This document shows, piece by piece, positions 7,974 through 17,741 of a stretch of DNA of 64,000 bases; position 1 is the stretch's first letter; each line of letters opens with the position of its first letter. A model generated the notes under the pieces. It searched no databases and had not been told where the DNA came from. It worked only from the letters and a program-made list of their open reading frames with translations. Source of the stretch: Aestuariirhabdus haliotis (GTDB lineage Bacteria > Pseudomonadota > Gammaproteobacteria > Pseudomonadales > Aestuariirhabdaceae); NCBI RefSeq assembly GCF_023509475.1, contig NZ_JAKSDZ010000002.1, forward strand, positions 237,716 to 301,715, written 5' to 3'. Both the position numbers and the translations under genes were made by a program.

Positions 7974-10100
7974 TTATTGTCCTACGGTGCCTTCTATGGT
8001 GATCTGCTTGTTATCCGGAATTTCCTGATAAGAAAGCACATGCATTGCAGCCACACCGTAACGAGCAAAGCGAGCCAATAAAGGTCTGATCGGAGCGGCA
8101 ACCAACAAGACAACGGGTTTACCTGCCAACTCTTGCCGTTGCGCTGCCTCTACGAGGGATTGCTGCAACTTCTCCGCCATTCCCGGCTCCAGCACAACCC
8201 CTTCATCAGGAGCCGCACCGCTTTGCCTGGCTTGCTGTACTGATTGCAGCAAAATCTGTTCCAATGATGGATCCAGGGTAATAACAGGCACCTGGGGCTC
8301 CAAACCTACGATACTCTGTACGATAGAGCGTGCCAGTGCCACTCGGGCTATTGCCGTTAAAGTGGCGGGATCTTGACTCTGCGCCGCTTGATCCGCCAAA
8401 GCTTCGGCGATGGTTCTAATATCCCGGATCGCGACCTGTTCAACCAACAGGTTTTGAAGCACCTTAAGCAGCGTACTCACGGTCATCTTGTTCGGCACCA
8501 AATCTTCGGCGAGCTTGGGCGATTGGCGAGCCAGCAAATCAAGCAGATGCTGCACTTCTTCATGCCCTAGTAGCTCGTGAGCATGCTTATTCATCACCTG
8601 GTTAAGGTGGGTCGCGACCACAGTGGACGCATCTACCACGGTGTAGCCGAGGGTTTGCGCCTGTTCTCGCTGGCCTCGTTCAATCCATACCGCATCCAGC
8701 CCAAATGCGGGATCCTTACCCTCTATCCCCTGTAAGGCACCAAAGACCTGCCCGGGATTGATCGCCAGATCCCGGTCCGGGTGAACCTCAGCTTCGCTGA
8801 TCGTTACCCCCATCAGGGTAATGCGATAGACATTCGGTAACAGGTCGAGATTGTCTCGAATATGTACCGACGGCACCAAAAAGCCCAACTCCTGCGATAG
8901 CTTTTTACGTACCCCCTTGATCCGCCCCAGCAGTTCCCCGCCCTGAGTTTTATCGACCAGGGGGATCAGGCGGTAGCCGACCTCCAGCCCGACCATATCC
9001 ACCGGGCTGACATCATCCCAGCCTAGCTCACGCCCCTCGGTTGATTGTTGTTCTTGTTGTTGCTGTTCCAACTGCAGCTTCTCCTGCTCTTCAGTAGCAG
9101 CATCCGCTTCACCCTGCATATTTTTACGGTAGATAAACCAGGCACCACCTGCGGCCAGCAAACCCAAACCAATAAAAGCCACATGAGGCATACCGGGAAT
9201 AGAGCCCATGATCAGCAAAATTGCAGCGGCTACCGCCAGAGCCCTTGGCGAATTAAACATCTGCTGAGTAATCTGGCTGCCCATCTCCTGGGAATCGGAG
9301 ACCCGAGTCACCATGATGGCCGATGCAGTTGAAAGTAACAGCGACGGAATTTGAGCAACCAAGCCGTCACCAATGGTTAACAGGGAATAGTTTTGCAAGG
9401 CGGTATCAAAGGTCAGGCCATGCTGCAGCATACCGATACTGAGACCACCGATGATATTGATAAACAGGATCAGTAAGCCGGCAACCGCATCGCCCCGAAC
9501 AAACTTACTGGCACCATCCATGGAACCGTAGAAATCGGCTTCCTGCCCCACCTCTTCACGGCGCGTACGAGCTTCTTCTTGCTGTATCAGGCCGGAATTC
9601 AGGTCCGCATCGATGGCCATCTGCTTACCCGGCATAGCGTCCAGGGTGAAACGTGCGCTGACTTCAGAAATACGCCCGGCACCCTTGGTGACTACGACAA
9701 AGTTGATGATCATCAAAATCGCAAAGACCACCAGACCAACCACATAGTTACCGCCAATCACCACTTCACCAAAGGCCTCAATCACCTTTCCTGCGGCATC
9801 ACCCCCCGAATGACCGTGAAGTAATACCACCCGTGTCGAAGCAACATTGAGCGCCAGGCGAAGCAGGGTCGCCACCAGCAAAATAGTCGGAAAAACGGCA
9901 AAATCGAGCGGTCGTAAGGCATATACACTAACCAGCAAAACAACCAGTGCCAGTGCAATGTTAAAGGTAAATAAAACGTCCAACAAAAAGGGGGGGACCG
10001 GCAGGGTCATCATACCTAACACGACTAACAGCAGCAGAGGCACCCCCAGGCTGCCCTGCCCCAGCGTTTTCATATTACCCAAAAGCACTGCTCTATCCAC
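7974..10100 (-). CDS. flhA: Flagellar type III export gate protein FlhA
   Basis: FlhA is the large export-gate protein that couples proton flow to substrate export and docks chaperone-substrate complexes. The N-terminal half has about eight membrane segments with the family signature RPLDFAVFPTILLVATLLRLALN region; a Gln-rich linker (near residue 350) leads into the cytoplasmic domain. I favour the GTG at 10100 (reading MDRAVLLGNMKTL), which aligns with Pseudomonas FlhA and has GGGG six bases upstream. A TTG at 10112 is also open. A sigma-54-like promoter lies about 60 bp upstream. Confidence 0.95.
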   Translation of the reverse strand: MDRAVLLGNMKTLGQGSLGVPLLLLVVLGMMTLPVPPFLLDVLFTFNIALALVVLLVSVYALRPLDFAVFPTILLVATLLRLALNVASTRVVLLHGHSGGDAAGKVIEAFGEVVIGGNYVVGLVVFAILMIINFVVVTKGAGRISEVSARFTLDAMPGKQMAIDADLNSGLIQQEEARTRREEVGQEADFYGSMDGASKFVRGDAVAGLLILFINIIGGLSIGMLQHGLTFDTALQNYSLLTIGDGLVAQIPSLLLSTASAIMVTRVSDSQEMGSQITQQMFNSPRALAVAAAILLIMGSIPGMPHVAFIGLGLLAAGGAWFIYRKNMQGEADAATEEQEKLQLEQQQQEQQSTEGRELGWDDVSPVDMVGLEVGYRLIPLVDKTQGGELLGRIKGVRKKLSQELGFLVPSVHIRDNLDLLPNVYRITLMGVTISEAEVHPDRDLAINPGQVFGALQGIEGKDPAFGLDAVWIERGQREQAQTLGYTVVDASTVVATHLNQVMNKHAHELLGHEEVQHLLDLLARQSPKLAEDLVPNKMTVSTLLKVLQNLLVEQVAIRDIRTIAEALADQAAQSQDPATLTAIARVALARSIVQSIVGLEPQVPVITLDPSLEQILLQSVQQARQSGAAPDEGVVLEPGMAEKLQQSLVEAAQRQELAGKPVVLLVAAPIRPLLARFARYGVAAMHVLSYQEIPDNKQITIEGTVGQ

Positions 10101-10490
10101 AAAAATCCCCAATAGAATCCGTCAAAGCCATGACGTTTTTTAGCTATAGGCAGGGTTATGCAAAAAGTCTTCCTGTTTTACTGAATCTCGTAAAATATCT
10201 AGCTGACTGATAGCTTTCGCTTAAGAGGCAATCAATGTCAGACGAAAAAAGGCGTTTATGTTTGATCAATAATCGATGGGGGCCAACTTATAACCCATCA
10301 GTGTCAACGCAGGCAGAAATTCAGCCGCCTGCAAAAACAGGCCTGATTGAGCCGCATGGCTTGTGGCTTTCAAGAGCATCCAGGATCCCACAGAACTGTG
10401 CAATAAAGTCGAGACCCTTCAGAAAATTCTGTTAAAGAGAAGGTTACGCTGGAGCGCAAAAAATCATGGATTTCTGGCCGCAGAATGCCG
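10101..10490. other. Intergenic region between flhB and flhA
   Basis: This gap of about 390 bp separates the end of the fliL-flhB operon from flhA. Apart from the sigma-54-like site at 10158-10173 I find no convincing gene. Short open frames on the plus strand lack a ribosome-binding site and family resemblance. A modest hairpin near 10350-10375 (GCCGCATGGCTTGTGGC) has no T-run. Confidence 0.5.
10158..10173 (-). promoter_or_regulatory. Candidate sigma-54 promoter of flhA-flhF-fleN-fliA
   Basis: On the minus strand the sequence GGAAGACTTTTTGCAT has GG and GC exactly ten bases apart, with a consensus TTTTTGCAT -12 element. The -24 element is weaker (GGAAG rather than GGCAC). It lies about 58 bp upstream of the flhA GTG. 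Pseudomonas flhA is FleQ/sigma-54 dependent, which supports the reading. Confidence 0.55.
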
Positions 10491-11657
10491 TTATTCCTCG
10501 GTATCCACAGGCTGCCCGTCAACGTCACGCTGTAAATCATCCGGCACCGGAAAATCAGGCTGAACTGGAGCAGTCTCCCCTACACCCTCACGATGTCGCC
10601 GCAGCTGGAAGACGTAAGCCAGCACCTGAGCCACCGCGACATAAAGCCCCGCCGGGATTTGCTGACCAATACGAGTCGTAAAATAGATCGCACGCGCCAG
10701 GGTCGGAGATTCGATAATGCTGACGTCATTCCCTTCGGCGACCTCACGAATCTTGAACGCGACCTCTTCAACGCCTTTCGCCAAAACATAGGGAGCATCT
10801 GCTTTGGTAGCGTCGTACTTGATCGCAATAGCAAAATGGGTGGGGTTGGTAATGACCACATCGGCCTGGGGAACATCCGCCATCATGCGACTCTCGGCCA
10901 TCTCCCGTTGCAGTTGTCGAATCCGGCTTTTTACTTCGGGTTTACCTTCCGTATTCTTAAACTCGTCTTTAACCTCTTGCTTGGTCATCATCAATTGCTT
11001 GCGGTGATCCCAGATTTGAAATGGAATATCGATCAGGGCGATCAATATCAGGCTCGCACTCATTCCCATCACCGACCAACCCAACACCGACAAACTGTGG
11101 GCAATCGCTTGAGGGATCGATTCTTTACCAATACCCAGCAAGTCCTCACGTTTCGATAACAACACCAGTATCGACACTGTTGCAACGACCGCCACTTTGG
11201 CGATCGACTTTATCAGCTCGATCAAAGACTTGGCCGAAAACATTCGCTTAAGCCCTTTCAAAGGGTCCATGCGACTGAATTTTGGCATCACCGCCTTACC
11301 ACTCAGCAACCAGCCGCCAAGCGCCAAAGGACTCAGTAAAGAGACCAACATCATGGCAATAAAAAAAGGAATGAGTGACGTTGTGGATTCGACCAATGAA
11401 ACACCCAGGTGGTGCATCATAAGCGAGGTGTCAAAAGCCGCTTCACGCTCGAGAGAAAAGTTGAACCGCATGACGGAACCAATATTTCCACCAATCAAAG
11501 CAGCAGAGGCAAACAGTGTACCGCTACCAACCAACAGCAATAGCATGGTAGTCAGCTCTTTGGATCGGGGTACTTGCCCCTCCTCACGAGCGTCACGCAT
11601 TCGCTTTTCGGTGGGCTCCTCCGAACGATCCTGACTACTGTCTTGCTGCTCTGCCAT
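10491..11657 (-). CDS. flhB: Flagellar type III export protein FlhB
   Basis: FlhB is the export-gate component that switches substrate class from rod/hook to filament after autocleavage. The 388-residue protein has a charged N-terminus, four membrane segments (about 35-210) and a cytoplasmic domain with the self-cleavage motif NPTH at 271-274. The C-terminal tail (about 355-388) is acidic and Pro/Asp-rich. It is the last gene of the fliLMNOPQR-flhB run, 19 bp after fliR. Confidence 0.96.
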   Translation of the reverse strand: MAEQQDSSQDRSEEPTEKRMRDAREEGQVPRSKELTTMLLLLVGSGTLFASAALIGGNIGSVMRFNFSLEREAAFDTSLMMHHLGVSLVESTTSLIPFFIAMMLVSLLSPLALGGWLLSGKAVMPKFSRMDPLKGLKRMFSAKSLIELIKSIAKVAVVATVSILVLLSKREDLLGIGKESIPQAIAHSLSVLGWSVMGMSASLILIALIDIPFQIWDHRKQLMMTKQEVKDEFKNTEGKPEVKSRIRQLQREMAESRMMADVPQADVVITNPTHFAIAIKYDATKADAPYVLAKGVEEVAFKIREVAEGNDVSIIESPTLARAIYFTTRIGQQIPAGLYVAVAQVLAYVFQLRRHREGVGETAPVQPDFPVPDDLQRDVDGQPVDTEE

Positions 11658-11676
11658 GTGGCACTAACCCCGTCAA

Positions 11677-12453
11677 CTATTGGACACCGACAAGGTTCTT
11701 AAGCACAAAGAGTGCCGACTCCGCCATTTGCGAATACTGAGATAGAAAACCGGATACTGCGACCCAGATGATAAAAAGACCAAAAATAAGAGTCATGGGA
11801 AAGCCGAGGGCAAAGACGTTAAGCTGAGGTGCGGATTTTGTCATCACTCCGAAGGTGAGGTTTACAATCAATAGTGCACTCATGGCAGGAATCGCGATCA
11901 ACAAGGCACTACCAAAGATCCAGCCAAACCAGACGACTATTTCGTACAGGCTTTGAAACGACAAAAACTGCCCGACAGGTAGAGTCAAAAAACTGTCTAC
12001 CACTACTTGAATAACAACCAGGTGACCGTTCATGGCAAGAAACAGCAGGGTCACCAGCATCAGATACATCTGACCCACCGCCGCCACATTGACGCCATTG
12101 GCCGGGTCATTTAACGAGGCAAAACCCAATCCCATCTGCATGGCAATCATCTGCCCGGCCAAGGCAAACGTATGGAAAAACAACTGCAGAACAAAGCCCA
12201 TCAGACTACCGATTAAGACTTGCTGTGCCGTAATCACCCAGGAAGCTAAAGAAAGTACATCGTATTCCGGCATATCCGGTAGCATCGGGGCAACCAGAGC
12301 CGTGACGGCAATAGCAAACAGCAACCTCACACGCGTAGGAACCAACTGAGTACCAATAATGGGCATCACCATAAACAAACTTGCGATACGAAACAGTGGC
12401 CACATCAAATGGCTAACCCAACCACTGATCTCCTGTGTGGACAGTTCGATCAT
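11677..12453 (-). CDS. fliR: Flagellar export gate protein FliR
   Basis: Integral membrane component of the FliPQR export channel. The 258 residues form about six hydrophobic segments with the family pattern PLFRIASLFMVMPIIG near the N-terminus and FALGFPMTLIFGLFII near the C-terminus. It begins 6 bp after fliQ and precedes flhB. The length matches the family (about 255-265). Confidence 0.95.
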   Translation of the reverse strand: MIELSTQEISGWVSHLMWPLFRIASLFMVMPIIGTQLVPTRVRLLFAIAVTALVAPMLPDMPEYDVLSLASWVITAQQVLIGSLMGFVLQLFFHTFALAGQMIAMQMGLGFASLNDPANGVNVAAVGQMYLMLVTLLFLAMNGHLVVIQVVVDSFLTLPVGQFLSFQSLYEIVVWFGWIFGSALLIAIPAMSALLIVNLTFGVMTKSAPQLNVFALGFPMTLIFGLFIIWVAVSGFLSQYSQMAESALFVLKNLVGVQ

Positions 12454-12459
12454 GGGGCT

Positions 12460-12729
12460 TTAACCAATCATAAAAGGAATAGAATTAAACAAGTCGGTAA
12501 AAAAATCCATCAAGCGGCGTAACAACCAGGGGCCGGCAAGCATGATGGTAATCAGGGTAACCAACAATCGAGGTAGAAAACTCAGGGTTTGCTCGTTAAT
12601 TTGAGTGGCTGCCTGGAAGACACTCACCATTAAACCAACGAACAAACTGGGCACAACGATAATGGCTACCATCTGGACAATAATAAACAGCGCGTCGCGG
12701 AACAGATCAATTGCCATTTCCGGAGTCAT
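12460..12729 (-). CDS. fliQ: Flagellar export gate protein FliQ
   Basis: Small export-channel protein of 89 residues with two transmembrane helices; the segment VVPSLFVGLMVSVFQAATQI and the conserved QINEQTLSFLPR are typical of FliQ. It lies 3 bp after fliP and 6 bp before fliR, implying translational coupling. Length matches the family exactly. Confidence 0.95.
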   Translation of the reverse strand: MTPEMAIDLFRDALFIIVQMVAIIVVPSLFVGLMVSVFQAATQINEQTLSFLPRLLVTLITIMLAGPWLLRRLMDFFTDLFNSIPFMIG

Positions 12730-12732
12730 TGG

Positions 12733-13482
12733 CTACACCCCGAAACTTGCCGCCATGGTACCAATGACCATGGCCCAACCATCGACTAACACAAACAACA
12801 TAATCTTAAAGGGCAACGAAACAATGAGTGGAGACAACATCATCATACCCATAGCCATCAGAACACTGGCCACGACAAGGTCGATAATCAGAAAAGGAAT
12901 AAACAGCATAAAACCGATTTGAAAGGCGGTTTTTAATTCGCTGGTGACAAAGGCTGGCACCAGAATATTCATGGGCACTTCAATCGCAGACGGGATATCT
13001 GTTTTACCGGATATTTTTACAAACAGATCCAGATCCGACTCCCGGGTTTGCGCCAGCATAAAGGACCTGAATGGCCCCATCGCCCTCTGCAGGGCTTCCA
13101 ACGAACCTATTTCTTCGGCCAGATAAGGCTGCAGCGCCTGCTCATTGGCCTTATCCAATACAGGCGTCATGATAAAGAAGGAAAGAAACAGCGCCAAGCC
13201 AAGCAGGACCTGATTGGATGGCGTTTGTTGCAATCCGAGGGCCTGACGAAGAATCGAAAAAACAATAATGATGCGGGTAAATGAAGTCATCATCATGACA
13301 ATGGCTGGCAGCAAAGTCAGCATCGTCATGATGGCTAAAATCTGAATAGTGACCGTATATTCCTGGTTACCATCAGCATTGGTCGTCACGGTCAGCGCTG
13401 GAACTCCCAACAACGTTTCAGCCTGTGCATGAACGGGCAACAATAATCCAACTAGAAGAAAACAGAACCCAAACAGTCTCAT
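12733..13482 (-). CDS. fliP: Flagellar export gate protein FliP
   Basis: Core channel protein of the export gate. The 249-residue precursor has a cleavable signal peptide ([21 protein letters not shown]), as FliP usually does, followed by four membrane segments and family motifs [19 protein letters not shown] and [15 protein letters not shown]. Its ATG overlaps the fliO stop by 4 bp. Confidence 0.96.
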   Translation of the reverse strand: MRLFGFCFLLVGLLLPVHAQAETLLGVPALTVTTNADGNQEYTVTIQILAIMTMLTLLPAIVMMMTSFTRIIIVFSILRQALGLQQTPSNQVLLGLALFLSFFIMTPVLDKANEQALQPYLAEEIGSLEALQRAMGPFRSFMLAQTRESDLDLFVKISGKTDIPSAIEVPMNILVPAFVTSELKTAFQIGFMLFIPFLIIDLVVASVLMAMGMMMLSPLIVSLPFKIMLFVLVDGWAMVIGTMAASFGV

Positions 13483-13901
13483 GAAGCACCGCCTCGCTTC
13501 ACGATCTCCTGCAGTTTTTGAGCGAAATCACTGGCAGGCTCATCACTGTCTTCGATCACCGGCTCATCAAACACATGTAGCGTGTTAATCCTGCCAGGAG
13601 AGGCTCCCAACAAAATTTGTTTATCCCCCACCTTAACCAGCACAAGCCGATCTCTCGGACCCAAAGGTATGCCGGCTAACACCTTCAGCTTGCCGCCATG
13701 GCCGACCGTGATACCGCTGACCCTGCGCATTAACCAGGAGATCACAAAAATCAGCGCAACGACCAACAACAAACCGCCCAAGACCTGAACCATTGAGCCT
13801 GCACTCATAACCTCAGGTGAAGTTTTGGTCTTGATCTCCTCCGCGGCAACCGAAAATCCGGAGCAAAACAGTAACAGGATAACAAGGAGTCGACTGATCA
13901 T
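13479..13901 (-). CDS. fliO: Flagellar export assembly protein FliO
   Basis: Membrane protein that helps assemble the FliPQR complex. The 140 residues include an N-terminal signal-like segment, one transmembrane helix ([24 protein letters not shown]) and a small cytoplasmic domain with the conserved [20 protein letters not shown] pattern. It overlaps fliN and fliP by 4 bp each, so translation is probably coupled across fliN-fliO-fliP. Confidence 0.93.
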   Translation of the reverse strand: MISRLLVILLLFCSGFSVAAEEIKTKTSPEVMSAGSMVQVLGGLLLVVALIFVISWLMRRVSGITVGHGGKLKVLAGIPLGPRDRLVLVKVGDKQILLGASPGRINTLHVFDEPVIEDSDEPASDFAQKLQEIVKRGGAS

Positions 13902-14422
13902 TTTAACTTTTTAATGCGTTCGCTAGGGCTAACCACATCGGTTAAACGAATGCCAAATTTCTCGTTAACAACCACCACCTCTCCGTGTGCAATCAGGGTT
14001 CCGTTGACCGTAACATCAAGAGGCTCTCCTGCCAGACGGTCCAGCTCGATGACCGAGCCCTGATTAAGCTGCAACAGGTTTCGAATCGTAATATCTGTTC
14101 CACCGACTTCCATAGCAATGGTTACCGGAATATCAAGAATGACATCCAGATTTGGACCATCTTCGCTACCGGTAAAAACAGGCTGGGCTCCAACAGGTTC
14201 TTCCAATTGATCCATAACTGCGGGAGCAGGTTTCTCGGCCTCATTGAGTAAGGCATCAATATCTGCCTGATCACCACCATCACCAGACTCTTCCAGAGCT
14301 GCAGCCCATTCATCGGCCAAAGCCTGATCATCGCCGGCTTCTTCAACATTATTTTCTTCGCTCATGGACTCATTTCCACCGGTTTCTTCGTTAGTTTCAA
14401 GCTCATCATTATCATCCGCCAT
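13898..14422 (-). CDS. fliN: Flagellar motor switch protein FliN
   Basis: C-ring protein of the switch complex. The C-terminal SpoA domain (about 95-174) shows ILDIPVTIAMEVGGTDITI and VNEKFGIRLTDVVSP. The N-terminal half is a highly acidic extension containing the ALADEWAAALEE segment found in FliN of Pseudomonas-type systems. At 174 residues it is longer than enterobacterial FliN (about 137). It lies between fliM (14 bp) and fliO (4-bp overlap). Confidence 0.95.
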   Translation of the reverse strand: MADDNDELETNEETGGNESMSEENNVEEAGDDQALADEWAAALEESGDGGDQADIDALLNEAEKPAPAVMDQLEEPVGAQPVFTGSEDGPNLDVILDIPVTIAMEVGGTDITIRNLLQLNQGSVIELDRLAGEPLDVTVNGTLIAHGEVVVVNEKFGIRLTDVVSPSERIKKLK

Positions 14423-14436
14423 AACAGAATCCTCCC

Positions 14437-15402
14437 CTAGCCGGGACGCTCTATCGTATCAAGAACCTGCAATGCTAAATTTTCTCTAGAAATACCGAGC
14501 TTGGTTTTAAAGGTCGGTATCCCATTAGCTTGTAAAACAATATGCTCAGGCAGCTCTACCGGAATCACATCACCGGCCTTCATTTCAAGCACGTCCCGCA
14601 ATGCAATTTTTCGGTCAACCACGGTTGCGGTCAGATCAACCCGGGCGGACATTATTTCTTCGCGCAAAGATCGAATCCAACGTTCATCACGATCATCGAC
14701 ATCGCTTTGCACCCCGGCATCGAGCACTTCCCGAATGGGCTCAATCATGGAATAGGGCAAGGTGACATGCATATCACCGCCTCCACCATCAAGCTCAATA
14801 TGAAAGGTGCTCACCACAACCACTTCACTGGGGCTAACGATATTTGCCAGAGCCGGATTGACTTCAGAATTCACGTATTCGAAATCAAGCTTCATTACTG
14901 GCGCCCAAGCCTCTTTCAAATCGATAAAGACCTGCTCCAGCACCAGTTGCACGACCCTGTTTTCGGTCGGTGTAAACTCACGCCCCTCAATCTTGGCGTG
15001 CAAACCTTCACCGCCAAAAAAGTTGTCAACCAACTTAAAAACCAGCTTGGCATCCAGAATAAAAAGCGAAGTACCCCGTAAAGGTTTTACCTTGACCAAA
15101 TTTAAGCTTGTGGGGACATAGAGGGTATGACCGTACTCACCAAACTTCATTACCTGGACACCGCCAACAGCCACATCGGCACTTCTTCTTAGCATATTAA
15201 ACATGCTAATACGGGTATATCGGGCAAACCGCTCATTGATCATTTCAAGGGTCGGCATTCGCCCACGAACAATACGGTCCTGACTCGTTAAGTCATAAGA
15301 TGAAATACCATCGGGTGATGCGTCTGTCTCAGTCTCAACATCGCCACCATCTACCCCGTGAAGTAGCGCATCTATCTCGTCTTGTGATAATAAATCTTGC
15401 AC
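14437..15402 (-). CDS. fliM: Flagellar motor switch protein FliM
   Basis: FliM is the C-ring protein that binds CheY-P and sets rotation direction. The first residues MQDLLSQDEIDALLHG are the CheY-binding peptide; the middle domain follows (GGXG-type region near KFGEYGHTLYVPT) and a C-terminal SpoA domain ends the 321-residue protein. The start is a GTG at 15402, preceded by GGGA eight bases upstream. It follows fliL by about 100 bp and is in the operon driven by the promoter before fliL. Confidence 0.96.
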   Translation of the reverse strand: MQDLLSQDEIDALLHGVDGGDVETETDASPDGISSYDLTSQDRIVRGRMPTLEMINERFARYTRISMFNMLRRSADVAVGGVQVMKFGEYGHTLYVPTSLNLVKVKPLRGTSLFILDAKLVFKLVDNFFGGEGLHAKIEGREFTPTENRVVQLVLEQVFIDLKEAWAPVMKLDFEYVNSEVNPALANIVSPSEVVVVSTFHIELDGGGGDMHVTLPYSMIEPIREVLDAGVQSDVDDRDERWIRSLREEIMSARVDLTATVVDRKIALRDVLEMKAGDVIPVELPEHIVLQANGIPTFKTKLGISRENLALQVLDTIERPG

Positions 15403-15505
15403 GATATGTTTCCCAACGAGCCATTATTCTTAATTGAACAGAAAAAACTCATATATCAAAGCTACTTGTCCAATTTATCCCTACCAATCTCTGATTAAAA
15501 ATCAG

Positions 15506-16033
15506 TTACTGCATAACAAAATTAGTAAATAGTATGGCTTCGACAGATTCACTGCCGGTTTCCATTGCCATAATCTGCTTCACAGAGGCCAAAGCCTCGT
15601 CTTTAAGCTTTTGCTTACCCTCATTGGAAGCCAGGGCGTCAAAATCCTGCTGACCAATAACCAGATTCAAATTGTTTCTGATTAGAGGCAAGTGAGTTTC
15701 CAGCACTTTCAATGGTTCCTGCTCGCGCGCCATGATAGTGATATATAACTGCAAGTATCGCTGCCGACCACCCACATTAAAATCGACAATAAAGGGTTCC
15801 TCTAATTCAAAATAAAAGGCTTCTTTCGTACTACTTGTTTCACTTTCCTGAGTCTCATCAGTCTCAGTCACGGCAGCTTTATCCTCACCCATCAAGAGGA
15901 AATAGGTCGTACCTCCCCCAACACCACCCAGTAGCAATAACGCCAGCACAATAAATATAATGAGCTTCTTTTTACTGCCCGATGCCTGTTCTGCACCATT
16001 TTCCTGTTCACCGGCCTGATCATCATCTGCCAT
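15506..16033 (-). CDS. fliL: Flagellar basal body-associated protein FliL
   Basis: Inner-membrane protein associated with stators around the basal body. The 175 residues comprise a short cytoplasmic N-terminus, one transmembrane helix (LIIFIVLALLLLGGVGGG), an acidic linker and a periplasmic FliL domain with the pattern EEPFIVDFNVGGRQRYLQL. It starts the fliLMNOPQR-flhB operon and has a strong sigma-54-type promoter 40 bp upstream. Confidence 0.95.
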   Translation of the reverse strand: MADDDQAGEQENGAEQASGSKKKLIIFIVLALLLLGGVGGGTTYFLLMGEDKAAVTETDETQESETSSTKEAFYFELEEPFIVDFNVGGRQRYLQLYITIMAREQEPLKVLETHLPLIRNNLNLVIGQQDFDALASNEGKQKLKDEALASVKQIMAMETGSESVEAILFTNFVMQ

Positions 16034-16073
16034 GTCAATTATCCGTCATAAGACCGCCATATCGCTCATTACT

Positions 16074-16088
16074 GCAAAAGCCAAGCCA
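16074..16088 (-). promoter_or_regulatory. Sigma-54-type promoter of fliLMNOPQR-flhB
   Basis: Minus-strand TGGCTTGGCTTTTGC has the invariant GG-N10-GC spacing with TGGC and TTGC elements. The -12 GC is about 40 bp from the fliL ATG. Between it and fliK lies only a terminator-like hairpin. Confidence 0.75.
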
Positions 16089-16249
16089 ACATAGCGAAAC
16101 TAAAATCTGCTGATTCATTAAAAAATCAACTCGTGTTGCATGCCGGGCACCTCTGGATAACTCGGAGCTATCCTGGAACCACTTTATGCTTGATAGGAGT
16201 CTAATTTGAAGGTGGCGGAGTTGCCAGCAAAGCACGCCAGAAAACAGAT

Positions 16250-16280
16250 AGGGCGGGTTCGGAGCTCCCAAACCCGCCCT
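16250..16280 (-). terminator. Hairpin downstream of fliK
   Basis: A perfect 10-bp inverted repeat (AGGGCGGGTT / AACCCGCCCT) with an 11-base loop lies 24 bp after the fliK stop. The following T-tract is weak (ATCTGTTTTC on the minus strand). It probably separates the fliK unit from the fliL promoter. Confidence 0.65.
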
Positions 16281-16303
16281 GATCGCTTTACCCCCTCACA
16301 GGG

Positions 16304-17500
16304 TTAAGCGTAATAATCAACCAAGCCAAGACTCTGGGCCCCTGCAGCCATATTAACAGCCTCCTCATTGGCATTATCATCCTCCGAGCTCCCGGTCATA
16401 GAACCTCCAGGCCCCGAATCGGCATCCCCACTATCCCCAGTCGATTGCTGCTGAGCCAGATTTTGCTGGGATACATCGACATTAACCAATTGTAACCCCT
16501 GCTGATCAAACATTTCGCGAAGCCTCAACAACTGCTGTTCGAGCGCATCCCTTACTTGCCCATGCTGACTGGTAAATACGACGCTAGCCTGCTCACTATT
16601 GATGTTAATTTTAACCTCCAGCGGTCCCAATTCGGGAGGGTCCAGACGAATCTGGGCAGACTGCACGTTTTGGCTGCTCAACCACATCACTTTATCCACC
16701 ACCGCTTCACCCCAACGTGCGGTCCCCACAGGCTGGGTTATTTCGGTCACCAAATGCTGCTGACCGCCGGGTTGAACTTCACGAGTCTGAATAGCGTAGC
16801 CGTTAGCCATAGGAACGACGTTGGTTTGCACCTGTGTATCCGCACCCGACGACAGACCTTCAATCGGTGCTAATACCGGATTCTGCAAAGCTTTGCCTTC
16901 AGATGAGTTTCGCTGTAGTAAAGCGCCCAGTTCTCCTGATGAACGACTATCAGGCAAACCCGTTTCGGTGATCGTCGCCAAGGGAGCCAGTGGATCGGTC
17001 CGAGACTTTATATCCGCTTTCTCTTGCTGCCCAGACAGGGGCCTCAATGTTTGAACCCAGCTAACTAACGATTTATCTTCAGCGTCGTCAGCGGCTGAAT
17101 TGATAGCCTGGTAGGTCCCCGATACCGGAGCTGCCAACGGAGCGGCTGCCGTTTCAGTGTTCTCATCCGTCGAACCAACCGACGGCAAAGGCTGTTCAGC
17201 CTCCGGCAAGGCCTTGCCGCTTTGCAATGCCTGTAGTGCTTGCTGGACAAAGGGCGGCAACTGGGCCAACAGCTCTGAAAATTGCTCATCACTCAGGTTA
17301 TCAAGACCTTCGGGGAACAGTTGCGCGAGAACTTCTGGCGGCAACATATCCTGAAGATTCTCTTTTAAATCAGCTAGTTGCGAGGGTGTAAAAGTAACCG
17401 GCTGCGCTTCTCCAGAACCGGGCATCACCCCGGAGGCGGTCGTCTGATCGGTGGTTGGTCTTGTTGCCGTGAACGATAAAAGTGCGGTTCCGTTTTGCAT
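16304..17500 (-). CDS. fliK: Flagellar hook-length control protein FliK
   Basis: FliK measures hook length and triggers the FlhB specificity switch. The 398-residue protein has a long, low-complexity N-terminal and central part rich in Pro, Ala, Gln and Ser, and a conserved C-terminal domain (about 265-350) with SAQIRLDPPELGPLEVKI and VVFTSQHGQVRDALEQQL. The extreme C-terminus is Gly/Ser/Asp-rich. It has its own sigma-54-type promoter and a downstream hairpin, so it is probably monocistronic as in Pseudomonas. Confidence 0.93.
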   Translation of the reverse strand: MQNGTALLSFTATRPTTDQTTASGVMPGSGEAQPVTFTPSQLADLKENLQDMLPPEVLAQLFPEGLDNLSDEQFSELLAQLPPFVQQALQALQSGKALPEAEQPLPSVGSTDENTETAAAPLAAPVSGTYQAINSAADDAEDKSLVSWVQTLRPLSGQQEKADIKSRTDPLAPLATITETGLPDSRSSGELGALLQRNSSEGKALQNPVLAPIEGLSSGADTQVQTNVVPMANGYAIQTREVQPGGQQHLVTEITQPVGTARWGEAVVDKVMWLSSQNVQSAQIRLDPPELGPLEVKININSEQASVVFTSQHGQVRDALEQQLLRLREMFDQQGLQLVNVDVSQQNLAQQQSTGDSGDADSGPGGSMTGSSEDDNANEEAVNMAAGAQSLGLVDYYA

Positions 17501-17537
17501 AACATAGTACTCACTGTCGGGTTACACGTTCAAAATA

Positions 17538-17552
17538 GCAATAAGTGGGCCA
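17538..17552 (-). promoter_or_regulatory. Sigma-54-type promoter of fliK
   Basis: Minus-strand TGGCCCACTTATTGC matches TGGC-N7-TTGC exactly. The -12 GC lies about 38 bp upstream of the fliK ATG, in the 241-bp gap after fliJ. Confidence 0.72.
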
Positions 17553-17741
17553 AAACTTGTATACGGTACATTTCTGAATAGTGTAGGGAGGAAAAGGGAT
17601 AACTTGATCCAAATGAAAGTGACGGTAAAGCAATTTGAATCGCACTTCGATTGGGTTCGCTCTGCCCGGACGTGTTTTGATCAAGTCGGGTTAGGCTCCT
17701 GCCAAGCTTTCTATCCGTCAAAGACGCTCTGAATAAAAGCC

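Noticed and set aside
10235..10435. Possible small gene in the flhA-flhB gap on the plus strand
   Set aside because: No convincing ribosome-binding site, no recognisable product, and it would be the only plus-strand gene inside the minus-strand block.
14542..15081. Open frame of 179 codons on the plus strand
   Set aside because: Antisense to fliM; no ribosome-binding site or family resemblance.
16035..16271. Possible small gene between fliL and fliK on the minus strand
   Set aside because: It overlaps both the fliK hairpin and the fliL sigma-54 promoter, so the region is regulatory rather than coding.
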